A stretch of 64,000 nucleotides of DNA, taken from Gerris lacustris. Lineage: Eukaryota > Arthropoda > Insecta > Hemiptera > Gerridae. Positions 27,701 to 40,562 of the stretch are shown piece after piece; position 1 is the stretch's first letter; every line of letters begins with the position of its first letter. The stretch lies in NCBI GenBank assembly GCA_951217055.1, contig OX578276.1:149973388-150037387 (forward strand), in the 5' to 3' direction. A program made the position numbers and the translations under genes. The notes below the pieces were generated by a model. It had not been told where the DNA came from and did no database searches. It saw only the letters and a list, made by a program, of their open reading frames with translations.

Positions 27701-30700
27701 TCGGGTTCACAATGCGGACATTGCGCGTCGAACGGCGAAAACCGCAAGTCTCTAGCTCTACCGGAAGTGGGTAAACATTTGTATACGTGAGTGAGTGAGT
27801 TACACATGGGGTTGTATAGTATATAGATAGACATTTCGACGAAAAGTATGAAAATGGCTCGATTTAAGGCAGAACCGTTGGTCGTACGAGAAAAAGTCAA
27901 AGGACCAAAGTTGTAGAGATCTTTAAAAATGAGGAATAGGTGGTGCTATTTGTTTTTCGATTCGACTTACCGTTTAGCCGCAATACGCCTTCAAACCGCT
28001 TAAAAGTCAAGACAGCCGTTTTTAATTTTTTAGGAAGGGTAAAAATGAAAAATTTCAACTATTTACAATTTTCCTTTCAATTACCCGACAAAAGCTAGCA
28101 GATTGCCAAATTTCAAATTTCTAGCTAATTCTTTCTAAAAACGGGGTTTTTTCGATTTTAGGGGGGAAGGAGGGGGAAAAGTGAAATTTCGGCAATTTTT
28201 CGGGTTCACAATGCGGGCATTGCGCGTCGAACGGTGAAAACCGCAAGTCTCTAGCTCTACCGGAAGTGGGTAAACATTTGTATACGTGAGTGAGTGAGTG
28301 AGTCAGTTACACATGGGGTTGTATAGTATATAGATAGGGAGTGGGAATCCCAAAATAGTTATTTCTTGATAAATACTCATTTTTCTCAGAAAAGAAAAAA
28401 GAATCACAAGGAAAATGAATTGTCATTTCAAAGGGCATTAGTGCGGGGTTCAAATGCCTCAATCCGGAATTAAATCGGTAAGCAATTGCTCACGCCACGA
28501 GGGTTCAAAGTACAAATTTCGACGAAAAATATCAAAATCGCTCGATTTAAGGCAGAACCGTTGGTCGTACGAGAAAAAGTCAAAGGACCAAAGTTGTAGA
28601 TCTTTAAAAATGAGGAATAGGTGGTGCTATTTGTTTTTCGATTCGACTTACCGTTTAGCCGCAATACGCCTTCAAACCGCTTAAAAGTCAAGACAGCCGT
28701 TTTTAATTTTTTAGGGAGGGTAAAAATGAAAAATTTCAACTTTTTAAAATTTTCCTTTCAATTACCCGACAAAAGCTAGCAGATTGCCAAATTTCAAATT
28801 TCTAGCTCATTCTATCTAAAAACGGGGTTTTTTCGATTTTAGGGGGGGAAGGAGGGGGAAAAGTGAAATTTCGGCAATTTTTCGGGTTCACAATGCGGAC
28901 ATTGCGCGTCGAACGGCGAAAACCGCAAGTCTCTAGCTCTACCGGAAGTGGGTAAACATTTGTATACGTGAGTGAGTGAGTTACACATGGGGTTGTATAG
29001 TATATAGATAGACATTTCGACGAAAAGTATGAAAATGGCTCGATTTAAGGCAGAACCGTTGGTCGTACGAGAAAAAGTCAAAGGACCAAAGTTGTAGATC
29101 TTTAAAAATGAGGAATAGGTGGTGCTATTTGTTTTTCGATTCGACTTACCGTTTAGCCGCAATACGCCTTCAAACCGCTTAAAAGTCAAGACAGCCGTTT
29201 TTAATTTTTTAGGGAGGGTAAAAATGAAAAATTTCAACTATTTACAATTTTCCTTTCAATTACCCGACAAAAGCTAGCAGATTGCCAAATTTCAAATTTC
29301 TAGCTAATTCTTTCTAAAAACGGGGTTTTTTCGATTTTAGGGGGGAAGGAGGGGGAAAAGTGAAATTTCGGCAATTTTTCGGGTTCACAATGCGGGCATT
29401 GCGCGTCGAACGGTGAAAACCGCAAGTCTCTAGCTCTACCGGAAGTGGGTAAACATTTGTATACGTGAGTGAGTGAGTGAGTCAGTTACACATGGGGTTG
29501 TATAGTATATAGATAGGGAGTGGGAATTCCAAAATAGTTATTTCTTGATAAATACTCATTTTTCTCAGAAAAGAAAAAAGAATCACAAGGAAAATGAATT
29601 GTCATTTCAAAGGGCATTAGTGCGGGGTTCAAATGCCTCAATCCGGAATTAAATCGGTAAGCAATTGCTCACGCCACGAGGGTTCAAAGTACAAATTTCG
29701 ACGAAAAATATCAAAATCGCTCGATTTAAGGCAGAACCGTTGGTCGTACGAGAAAAAGTCAAAGGATCAAAGTTGTAGATCTTTTAAAATTAGGATTAGG
29801 TGGTGCTATTTGTTTTTCGATTCGACTTACCGTTTAGCCGCAATACGCCTTCAAACCGCTTAAAAGTCAAGACAGCCGTTTTTAATTTTTTAGGGAGGGT
29901 AAAAATGAAAAATTTCAACTTTTTACAATTTTCCTTTCAATTACCCGACAAAAGCTAGCAGATTGCCAAATTTCAAATTTCTAGCTCATTCTATCTAAAA
30001 ACGGGGTTTTTTCGATTTTAGGGGGGGAAGGAGGGGGAAAAGTGAAATTTCGGCAATTTTTCGGGTTCACAATGCGGACATTGCGCGTCGAACGGCGAAA
30101 ACCGCAAGTCTCTAGCTCTACCGGAAGTGGGTAAACATTTGTATACGTGAGTGAGTGAGTTACACATGGGGTTGTATAGTATATAGATAGACATTTCGAC
30201 GAAAAGTATGAAAATGGCTCGATTTAAGGCAGAACCGTTGGTCGTACGAGAAAAAGTCAAAGGACCAAAGTTGTAGAGATCTTTAAAAATGAGGAATAGG
30301 TGGTGCTATTTGTTTTTCGATTCGACTTACCGTTTAGCCGCAATACGCCTTCAAACCGCTTAAAAGTCAAGACAGCCGTTTTTAATTTTTTAGGAAGGGT
30401 AAAAATGAAAAATTTCAACTATTTACAATTTTCCTTTCAATTACCCGACAAAAGCTAGCAGATTGCCAAATTTCAAATTTCTAGCTAATTCTTTCTAAAA
30501 ACGGGGTTTTTTCGATTTTAGGGGGGAAGGAGGGGGAAAAGTGAAATTTCGGCAATTTTTCGGGTTCACAATGCGGGCATTGCGCGTCGAACGGTGAAAA
30601 CCGCAAGTCTCTAGCTCTACCGGAAGTGGGTAAACATTTGTATACGTGAGTGAGTGAGTGAGTCAGTTACACATGGGGTTGTATAGTATATAGATAGGGA

Positions 30701-33700
30701 GTGGGAATCCCAAAATAGTTATTTCTTGATAAATACTCATTTTTCTCAGAAAAGAAAAAAGAATCACAAGGAAAATGAATTGTCATTTCAAAGGGCATTA
30801 GTGCGGGGTTCAAATGCCTCAATCCGGAATTAAATCGGTAAGCAATTGCTCACGCCACGAGGGTTCAAAGTACAAATTTCGACGAAAAATATCAAAATCG
30901 CTCGATTTAAGGCAGAACCGTTGGTCGTACGAGAAAAAGTCAAAGGATCAAAGTTGTAGATCTTTTAAAATTAGGATTAGGTGGTGCTATTTGTTTTTCG
31001 ATTCGACTTACCGTTTAGCCGCAATACGCCTTCAAACCGCTTAAAAGTCAAGACAGCCGTTTTTAATTTTTTAGGGAGGGTAAAAATGAAAAATTTCAAC
31101 TTTTTACAATTTTCCTTTCAATTACCCGACAAAAGCTAGCAGATTGCCAAATTTCAAATTTCTAGCTCATTCTATCTAAAAACGGGGTTTTTTCGATTTT
31201 AGGGGGGGAAGGAGGGGGAAAAGTGAAATTTCGGCAATTTTTCGGGTTCACAATGCGGACATTGCGCGTCGAACGGCGAAAACCGCAAGTCTCTAGCTCT
31301 ACCGGAAGTGGGTAAACATTTGTATACGTGAGTGAGTGAGTTACACATGGGGTTGTATAGTATATAGATAGACATTTCGACGAAAAGTATGAAAATGGCT
31401 CGATTTAAGGCAGAACCGTTGGTCGTACGAGAAAAAGTCAAAGGACCAAAGTTGTAGAGATCTTTAAAAATGAGGAATAGGTGGTGCTATTTGTTTTTCG
31501 ATTCGACTTACCGTTTAGCCGCAATACGCCTTCAAACCGCTTAAAAGTCAAGACAGCCGTTTTTAATTTTTTAGGAAGGGTAAAAATGAAAAATTTCAAC
31601 TATTTACAATTTTCCTTTCAATTACCCGACAAAAGCTAGCAGATTGCCAAATTTCAAATTTCTAGCTAATTCTTTCTAAAAACGGGGTTTTTTCGATTTT
31701 AGGGGGGAAGGAGGGGGAAAAGTGAAATTTCGGCAATTTTTCGGGTTCACAATGCGGGCATTGCGCGTCGAACGGTGAAAACCGCAAGTCTCTAGCTCTA
31801 CCGGAAGTGGGTAAACATTTGTATACGTGAGTGAGTGAGTGAGTCAGTTACACATGGGGTTGTATAGTATATAGATAGGGAGTGGGAATCCCAAAATAGT
31901 TATTTCTTGATAAATACTCATTTTTCTCAGAAAAGAAAAAAGAATCACAAGGAAAATGAATTGTCATTTCAAAGGGCATTAGTGCGGGGTTCAAATGCCT
32001 CAATCCGGAATTAAATCGGTAAGCAATTGCTCACGCCACGAGGGTTCAAAGTACAAATTTCGACGAAAAATATCAAAATCGCTCGATTTAAGGCAGAACC
32101 GTTGGTCGTACGAGAAAAAGTCAAAGGATCAAAGTTGTAGATCTTTTAAAATTAGGATTAGGTGGTGCTATTTGTTTTTCGATTCGACTTACCGTTTAGC
32201 CGCAATACGCCTTCAAACCGCTTAAAAGTCAAGACAGCCGTTTTTAATTTTTTAGGGAGGGTAAAAATGAAAAATTTCAACTTTTTACAATTTTCCTTTC
32301 AATTACCCGACAAAAGCTAGCAGATTGCCAAATTTCAAATTTCTAGCTCATTCTATCTAAAAACGGGGTTTTTTCGATTTTAGGGGGGGAAGGAGGGGGA
32401 AAAGTGAAATTTCGGCAATTTTTCGGGTTCACAATGCGGACATTGCGCGTCGAACGGCGAAAACCGCAAGTCTCTAGCTCTACCGGAAGTGGGTAAACAT
32501 TTGTATACGTGAGTGAGTGAGTTACACATGGGGTTGTATAGTATATAGATAGACATTTCGACGAAAAGTATGAAAATGGCTCGATTTAAGGCAGAACCGT
32601 TGGTCGTACGAGAAAAAGTCAAAGGACCAAAGTTGTAGATCTTTAAAAATGAGGAATAGGTGGTGCTATTTGTTTTTCGATTCGACTTACCGTTTAGCCG
32701 CAATACGCCTTCAAACCGCTTAAAAGTCAAGACAGCCGTTTTTAATTTTTTAGGAAGGGTAAAAATGAAAAATTTCAACTATTTACAATTTTCCTTTCAA
32801 TTACCCGACAAAAGCTAGCAGATTGCCAAATTTCAAATTTCTAGCTAATTCTTTCTAAAAACGGGGTTTTTTCGATTTTAGGGGGAAGGAGGGGGAAAAG
32901 TGAAATTTCGGCAATTTTTCGGGTTCACAATGCGGGCATTGCGCGTCGAACGGTGAAAACCGCAAGTCTCTAGCTCTACCGGAAGTGGGTAAACATTTGT
33001 ATACGTGAGTGAGTGAGTGAGTCAGTTACACATGGGGTTGTATAGTATATAGATAGGGAGTGGGAATCCCAAAATAGTTATTTCTTGATAAATACTCATT
33101 TTTCTCAGAAAAGAAAAAAGAATCACAAGGAAAATGAATTGTCATTTCAAAGGGCATTAGTGCGGGGTTCAAATGCCTCAATCCGGAATTAAATCGGTAA
33201 GCAATTGCTCACGCCACGAGGGTTCAAAGTACAAATTTCGACGAAAAATATCAAAATCGCTCGATTTAAGGCAGAACCGTTGGTCGTACGAGAAAAAGTC
33301 AAAGGATCAAAGTTGTAGATCTTTTAAAATTAGGATTAGGTGGTGCTATTTGTTTTTCGATTCGACTTACCGTTTAGCCGCAATACGCCTTCAAACCGCT
33401 TAAAAGTCAAGACAGCCGTTTTTAATTTTTTAGGGAGGGTAAAAATGAAAAATTTCAACTTTTTACAATTTTCCTTTCAATTACCCGACAAAAGCTAGCA
33501 GATTGCCAAATTTCAAATTTCTAGCTCATTCTATCTAAAAACGGGGTTTTTTCGATTTTAGGGGGGGAAGGAGGGGGAAAAGTGAAATTTCGGCAATTTT
33601 TCGGGTTCACAATGCGGACATTGCGCGTCGAACGGCGAAAACCGCAAGTCTCTAGCTCTACCGGAAGTGGGTAAACATTTGTATACGTGAGTGAGTGAGT

Positions 33701-36210
33701 TACACATGGGGTTGTATAGTATATAGATAGACATTTCGACGAAAAGTATGAAAATGGCTCGATTTAAGGCAGAACCGTTGGTCGTACGAGAAAAAGTCAA
33801 AGGACCAAAGTTGTAGATCTTTAAAAATGAGGAATAGGTGGTGCTATTTGTTTTTCGATTCGACTTACCGTTTAGCCGCAATACGCCTTCAAACCGCTTA
33901 AAAGTCAAGACAGCCGTTTTTAATTTTTTAGGGAGGGTAAAAATGAAAAATTTCAACTTTTTACAATTTTCCTTTCAATTACCCGACAAAAGCTAGCAGA
34001 TTGCCAAATTTCAAATTTCTAGCTCATTCTATCTAAAAACGGGGTTTTTTCGATTTTAGGGGGGGAAGGAGGGGGAAAAGTGAAATTTCGGCAATTTTTC
34101 GGGTTCACAATGCGGACATTGCGCGTCGAACGGCGAAAACCGCAAGTCTCTAGCTCTACCGGAAGTGGGTAAACATTTGTATACGTGAGTGAGTGAGTTA
34201 CACATGGGGTTGTATAGTATATAGATAGACATTTCGACGAAAAGTATGAAAATGGCTCGATTTAAGGCAGAACCGTTGGTCGTACGAGAAAAAGTCAAAG
34301 GACCAAAGTTGTAGAGATCTTTAAAAATGAGGAATAGGTGGTGCTATTTGTTTTTCGATTCGACTTACCGTTTAGCCGCAATACGCCTTCAAACCGCTTA
34401 AAAGTCAAGACAGCCGTTTTTAATTTTTTAGGAAGGGTAAAAATGAAAAATTTCAACTATTTACAATTTTCCTTTCAATTACCCGACAAAAGCTAGCAGA
34501 TTGCCAAATTTCAAATTTCTAGCTAATTCTTTCTAAAAACGGGGTTTTTTCGATTTTAGGGGGGAAGGAGGGGGAAAAGTGAAATTTCGGCAATTTTTCG
34601 GGTTCACAATGCGGGCATTGCGCGTCGAACGGTGAAAACCGCAAGTCTCTAGCTCTACCGGAAGTGGGTAAACATTTGTATACGTGAGTGAGTGAGTGAG
34701 TCAGTTACACATGGGGTTGTATAGTATATAGATAGGGAGTGGGAATCCCAAAATAGTTATTTCTTGATAAATACTCATTTTTCTCAGAAAAGAAAAAAGA
34801 ATCACAAGGAAAATGAATTGTCATTTCAAAGGGCATTAGTGCGGGGTTCAAATGCCTCAATCCGGAATTAAATCGGTAAGCAATTGCTCACGCCACGAGG
34901 GTTCAAAGTACAAATTTCGACGAAAAATATCAAAATCGCTCGATTTAAGGCAGAACCGTTGGTCGTACGAGAAAAAGTCAAAGGATCAAAGTTGTAGATC
35001 TTTTAAAATTAGGATTAGGTGGTGCTATTTGTTTTTCGATTCGACTTACCGTTTAGCCGCAATACGCCTTCAAACCGCTTAAAAGTCAAGACAGCCGTTT
35101 TTAATTTTTTAGGGAGGGTAAAAATGAAAAATTTCAACTTTTTACAATTTTCCTTTCAATTACCCGACAAAAGCTAGCAGATTGCCAAATTTCAAATTTC
35201 TAGCTCATTCTATCTAAAAACGGGGTTTTTTCGATTTTAGGGGGGGAAGGAGGGGGAAAAGTGAAATTTCGGCAATTTTTCGGGTTCACAATGCGGACAT
35301 TGCGCGTCGAACGGCGAAAACCGCAAGTCTCTAGCTCTACCGGAAGTGGGTAAACATTTGTATACGTGAGTGAGTGAGTTACACATGGGGTTGTATAGTA
35401 TATAGATAGACATTTCGACGAAAAGTATGAAAATGGCTCGATTTAAGGCAGAACCGTTGGTCGTACGAGAAAAAGTCAAAGGACCAAAGTTGTAGATCTT
35501 TAAAAATGAGGAATAGGTGGTGCTATTTGTTTTTCGATTCGACTTACCGTTTAGCCGCAATACGCCTTCAAACCGCTTAAAAGTCAAGACAGCCGTTTTT
35601 AATTTTTTAGGGAGGGTAAAAATGAAAAATTTCAACTTTTTACAATTTTCCTTTCAATTACCCGACAAAAGCTAGCAGATTGCCAAATTTCAAATTTCTA
35701 GCTCATTCTATCTAAAAACGGGGTTTTTTCGATTTTAGGGGGGGAAGGAGGGGGAAAAGTGAAATTTCGGCAATTTTTCGGGTTCACAATGCGGACATTG
35801 CGCGTCGAACGGCGAAAACCGCAAGTCTCTAGCTCTACCGGAAGTGGGTAAACATTTGTATACGTGAGTGAGTGAGTTACACATGGGGTTGTATAGTATA
35901 TAGATAGACATTTCGACGAAAAGTATGAAAATGGCTCGATTTAAGGCAGAACCGTTGGTCGTACGAGAAAAAGTCAAAGGACCAAAGTTGTAGATCTTTA
36001 AAAATGAGGAATAGGTGGTGCTATTTGTTTTTCGATTCGACTTACCGTTTAGCCGCAATACGCCTTCAAACCGCTTAAAAGTCAAGACAGCCGTTTTTAA
36101 TTTTTTAGGAAGGGTAAAAATGAAAAATTTCAACTATTTACAATTTTCCTTTCAATTACCCGACAAAAGCTAGCAGATTGCCAAATTTCAAATTTCTAGC
36201 TAATTCTTTC

Positions 36211-38386
36211 TAAAAACGGGGTTTTTTCGATTTTAGGGGGGAAGGAGGGGGAAAAGTGAAATTTCGGCAATTTTTCGGGTTCACAATGCGGGCATTGCGC
36301 GTCGAACGGTGAAAACCGCAAGTCTCTAGCTCTACCGGAAGTGGGTAAACATTTGTATACGTGAGTGAGTGAGTGAGTCAGTTACACATGGGGTTGTATA
36401 GTATATAGATAGGGAGTGGGAATCCCAAAATAGTTATTTCTTGATAAATACTCATTTTTCTCAGAAAAGAAAAAAGAATCACAAGGAAAATGAATTGTCA
36501 TTTCAAAGGGCATTAGTGCGGGGTTCAAATGCCTCAATCCGGAATTAAATCGGTAAGCAATTGCTCACGCCACGAGGGTTCAAAGTACAAATTTCGACGA
36601 AAAATATCAAAATCGCTCGATTTAAGGCAGAACCGTTGGTCGTACGAGAAAAAGTCAAAGGATCAAAGTTGTAGATCTTTTAAAATTAGGATTAGGTGGT
36701 GCTATTTGTTTTTCGATTCGACTTACCGTTTAGCCGCAATACGCCTTCAAACCGCTTAAAAGTCAAGACAGCCGTTTTTAATTTTTTAGGGAGGGTAAAA
36801 ATGAAAAATTTCAACTTTTTACAATTTTCCTTTCAATTACCCGACAAAAGCTAGCAGATTGCCAAATTTCAAATTTCTAGCTCATTCTATCTAAAAACGG
36901 GGTTTTTTCGATTTTAGGGGGGGAAGGAGGGGGAAAAGTGAAATTTCGGCAATTTTTCGGGTTCACAATGCGGACATTGCGCGTCGAACGGCGAAAACCG
37001 CAAGTCTCTAGCTCTACCGGAAGTGGGTAAACATTTGTATACGTGAGTGAGTGAGTTACACATGGGGTTGTATAGTATATAGATAGACATTTCGACGAAA
37101 AGTATGAAAATGGCTCGATTTAAGGCAGAACCGTTGGTCGTACGAGAAAAAGTCAAAGGACCAAAGTTGTAGAGATCTTTAAAAATGAGGAATAGGTGGT
37201 GCTATTTGTTTTTCGATTCGACTTACCGTTTAGCCGCAATACGCCTTCAAACCGCTTAAAAGTCAAGACAGCCGTTTTTAATTTTTTAGGAAGGGTAAAA
37301 ATGAAAAATTTCAACTATTTACAATTTTCCTTTCAATTACCCGACAAAAGCTAGCAGATTGCCAAATTTCAAATTTCTAGCTAATTCTTTCTAAAAACGG
37401 GGTTTTTTCGATTTTAGGGGGGAAGGAGGGGGAAAAGTGAAATTTCGGCAATTTTTCGGGTTCACAATGCGGACATTGCGCGTCGAACGGCGAAAACCGC
37501 AAGTCTCTAGCTCTACCGGAAGTGGGTAAACATTTGTATACGTGAGTGAGTGAGTTACACATGGGGTTGTATAGTATATAGATAGACATTTCGACGAAAA
37601 GTATGAAAATGGCTCGATTTAAGGCAGAACCGTTGGTCGTACGAGAAAAAGTCAAAGGACCAAAGTTGTAGATCTTTAAAAATGAGGAATAGGTGGTGCT
37701 ATTTGTTTTTCGATTCGACTTACCGTTTAGCCGCAATACGCCTTCAAACCGCTTAAAAGTCAAGACAGCCGTTTTTAATTTTTTAGGGAGGGTAAAAATG
37801 AAAAATTTCAACTTTTTACAATTTTCCTTTCAATTACCCGACAAAAGCTAGCAGATTGCCAAATTTCAAATTTCTAGCTCATTCTATCTAAAAACGGGGT
37901 TTTTTCGATTTTAGGGGGGGAAGGAGGGGGAAAAGTGAAATTTCGGCAATTTTTCGGGTTCACAATGCGGACATTGCGCGTCGAACGGCGAAAACCGCAA
38001 GTCTCTAGCTCTACCGGAAGTGGGTAAACATTTGTATACGTGAGTGAGTGAGTTACACATGGGGTTGTATAGTATATAGATAGACATTTCGACGAAAAGT
38101 ATGAAAATGGCTCGATTTAAGGCAGAACCGTTGGTCGTACGAGAAAAAGTCAAAGGACCAAAGTTGTAGATCTTTAAAAATGAGGAATAGGTGGTGCTAT
38201 TTGTTTTTCGATTCGACTTACCGTTTAGCCGCAATACGCCTTCAAACCGCTTAAAAGTCAAGACAGCCGTTTTTAATTTTTTAGGAAGGGTAAAAATGAA
38301 AAATTTCAACTATTTACAATTTTCCTTTCAATTACCCGACAAAAGCTAGCAGATTGCCAAATTTCAAATTTCTAGCTAATTCTTTC
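36211..38386 (+). repeat. A-B-B-B higher-order block, first copy (2,176 bp)
   Basis: Order: A (36211), B with GA insertion (36892), a B whose head has the A-type six Gs but otherwise B markers and an A tail (37392, 497 bp), and a standard B (37889). It is followed at once by a block with the same unit order and identical subunit lengths. The six-G head of the third unit follows a TAATTCTTTC tail, which extends a minus-strand frame to 144 codons. That oddity recurs at exactly +2,176. Confidence 0.9.
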
Positions 38387-40562
38387 TAAAAACGGGGTTT
38401 TTTCGATTTTAGGGGGGAAGGAGGGGGAAAAGTGAAATTTCGGCAATTTTTCGGGTTCACAATGCGGGCATTGCGCGTCGAACGGTGAAAACCGCAAGTC
38501 TCTAGCTCTACCGGAAGTGGGTAAACATTTGTATACGTGAGTGAGTGAGTGAGTCAGTTACACATGGGGTTGTATAGTATATAGATAGGGAGTGGGAATC
38601 CCAAAATAGTTATTTCTTGATAAATACTCATTTTTCTCAGAAAAGAAAAAAGAATCACAAGGAAAATGAATTGTCATTTCAAAGGGCATTAGTGCGGGGT
38701 TCAAATGCCTCAATCCGGAATTAAATCGGTAAGCAATTGCTCACGCCACGAGGGTTCAAAGTACAAATTTCGACGAAAAATATCAAAATCGCTCGATTTA
38801 AGGCAGAACCGTTGGTCGTACGAGAAAAAGTCAAAGGATCAAAGTTGTAGATCTTTTAAAATTAGGATTAGGTGGTGCTATTTGTTTTTCGATTCGACTT
38901 ACCGTTTAGCCGCAATACGCCTTCAAACCGCTTAAAAGTCAAGACAGCCGTTTTTAATTTTTTAGGGAGGGTAAAAATGAAAAATTTCAACTTTTTACAA
39001 TTTTCCTTTCAATTACCCGACAAAAGCTAGCAGATTGCCAAATTTCAAATTTCTAGCTCATTCTATCTAAAAACGGGGTTTTTTCGATTTTAGGGGGGGA
39101 AGGAGGGGGAAAAGTGAAATTTCGGCAATTTTTCGGGTTCACAATGCGGACATTGCGCGTCGAACGGCGAAAACCGCAAGTCTCTAGCTCTACCGGAAGT
39201 GGGTAAACATTTGTATACGTGAGTGAGTGAGTTACACATGGGGTTGTATAGTATATAGATAGACATTTCGACGAAAAGTATGAAAATGGCTCGATTTAAG
39301 GCAGAACCGTTGGTCGTACGAGAAAAAGTCAAAGGACCAAAGTTGTAGAGATCTTTAAAAATGAGGAATAGGTGGTGCTATTTGTTTTTCGATTCGACTT
39401 ACCGTTTAGCCGCAATACGCCTTCAAACCGCTTAAAAGTCAAGACAGCCGTTTTTAATTTTTTAGGAAGGGTAAAAATGAAAAATTTCAACTATTTACAA
39501 TTTTCCTTTCAATTACCCGACAAAAGCTAGCAGATTGCCAAATTTCAAATTTCTAGCTAATTCTTTCTAAAAACGGGGTTTTTTCGATTTTAGGGGGGAA
39601 GGAGGGGGAAAAGTGAAATTTCGGCAATTTTTCGGGTTCACAATGCGGACATTGCGCGTCGAACGGCGAAAACCGCAAGTCTCTAGCTCTACCGGAAGTG
39701 GGTAAACATTTGTATACGTGAGTGAGTGAGTTACACATGGGGTTGTATAGTATATAGATAGACATTTCGACGAAAAGTATGAAAATGGCTCGATTTAAGG
39801 CAGAACCGTTGGTCGTACGAGAAAAAGTCAAAGGACCAAAGTTGTAGATCTTTAAAAATGAGGAATAGGTGGTGCTATTTGTTTTTCGATTCGACTTACC
39901 GTTTAGCCGCAATACGCCTTCAAACCGCTTAAAAGTCAAGACAGCCGTTTTTAATTTTTTAGGGAGGGTAAAAATGAAAAATTTCAACTTTTTACAATTT
40001 TCCTTTCAATTACCCGACAAAAGCTAGCAGATTGCCAAATTTCAAATTTCTAGCTCATTCTATCTAAAAACGGGGTTTTTTCGATTTTAGGGGGGGAAGG
40101 AGGGGGAAAAGTGAAATTTCGGCAATTTTTCGGGTTCACAATGCGGACATTGCGCGTCGAACGGCGAAAACCGCAAGTCTCTAGCTCTACCGGAAGTGGG
40201 TAAACATTTGTATACGTGAGTGAGTGAGTTACACATGGGGTTGTATAGTATATAGATAGACATTTCGACGAAAAGTATGAAAATGGCTCGATTTAAGGCA
40301 GAACCGTTGGTCGTACGAGAAAAAGTCAAAGGACCAAAGTTGTAGATCTTTAAAAATGAGGAATAGGTGGTGCTATTTGTTTTTCGATTCGACTTACCGT
40401 TTAGCCGCAATACGCCTTCAAACCGCTTAAAAGTCAAGACAGCCGTTTTTAATTTTTTAGGAAGGGTAAAAATGAAAAATTTCAACTATTTACAATTTTC
40501 CTTTCAATTACCCGACAAAAGCTAGCAGATTGCCAAATTTCAAATTTCTAGCTAATTCTTTC
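38387..40562 (+). repeat. A-B-B-B higher-order block, second copy (2,176 bp)
   Basis: Tandem copy of the preceding block, including the unusual 497-bp third unit with six-G head, B body and A tail (39568-40064). Shared rare features at identical offsets point to one recent four-monomer duplication rather than two independent events. After it the array returns to the A-B pattern. Confidence 0.9.
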
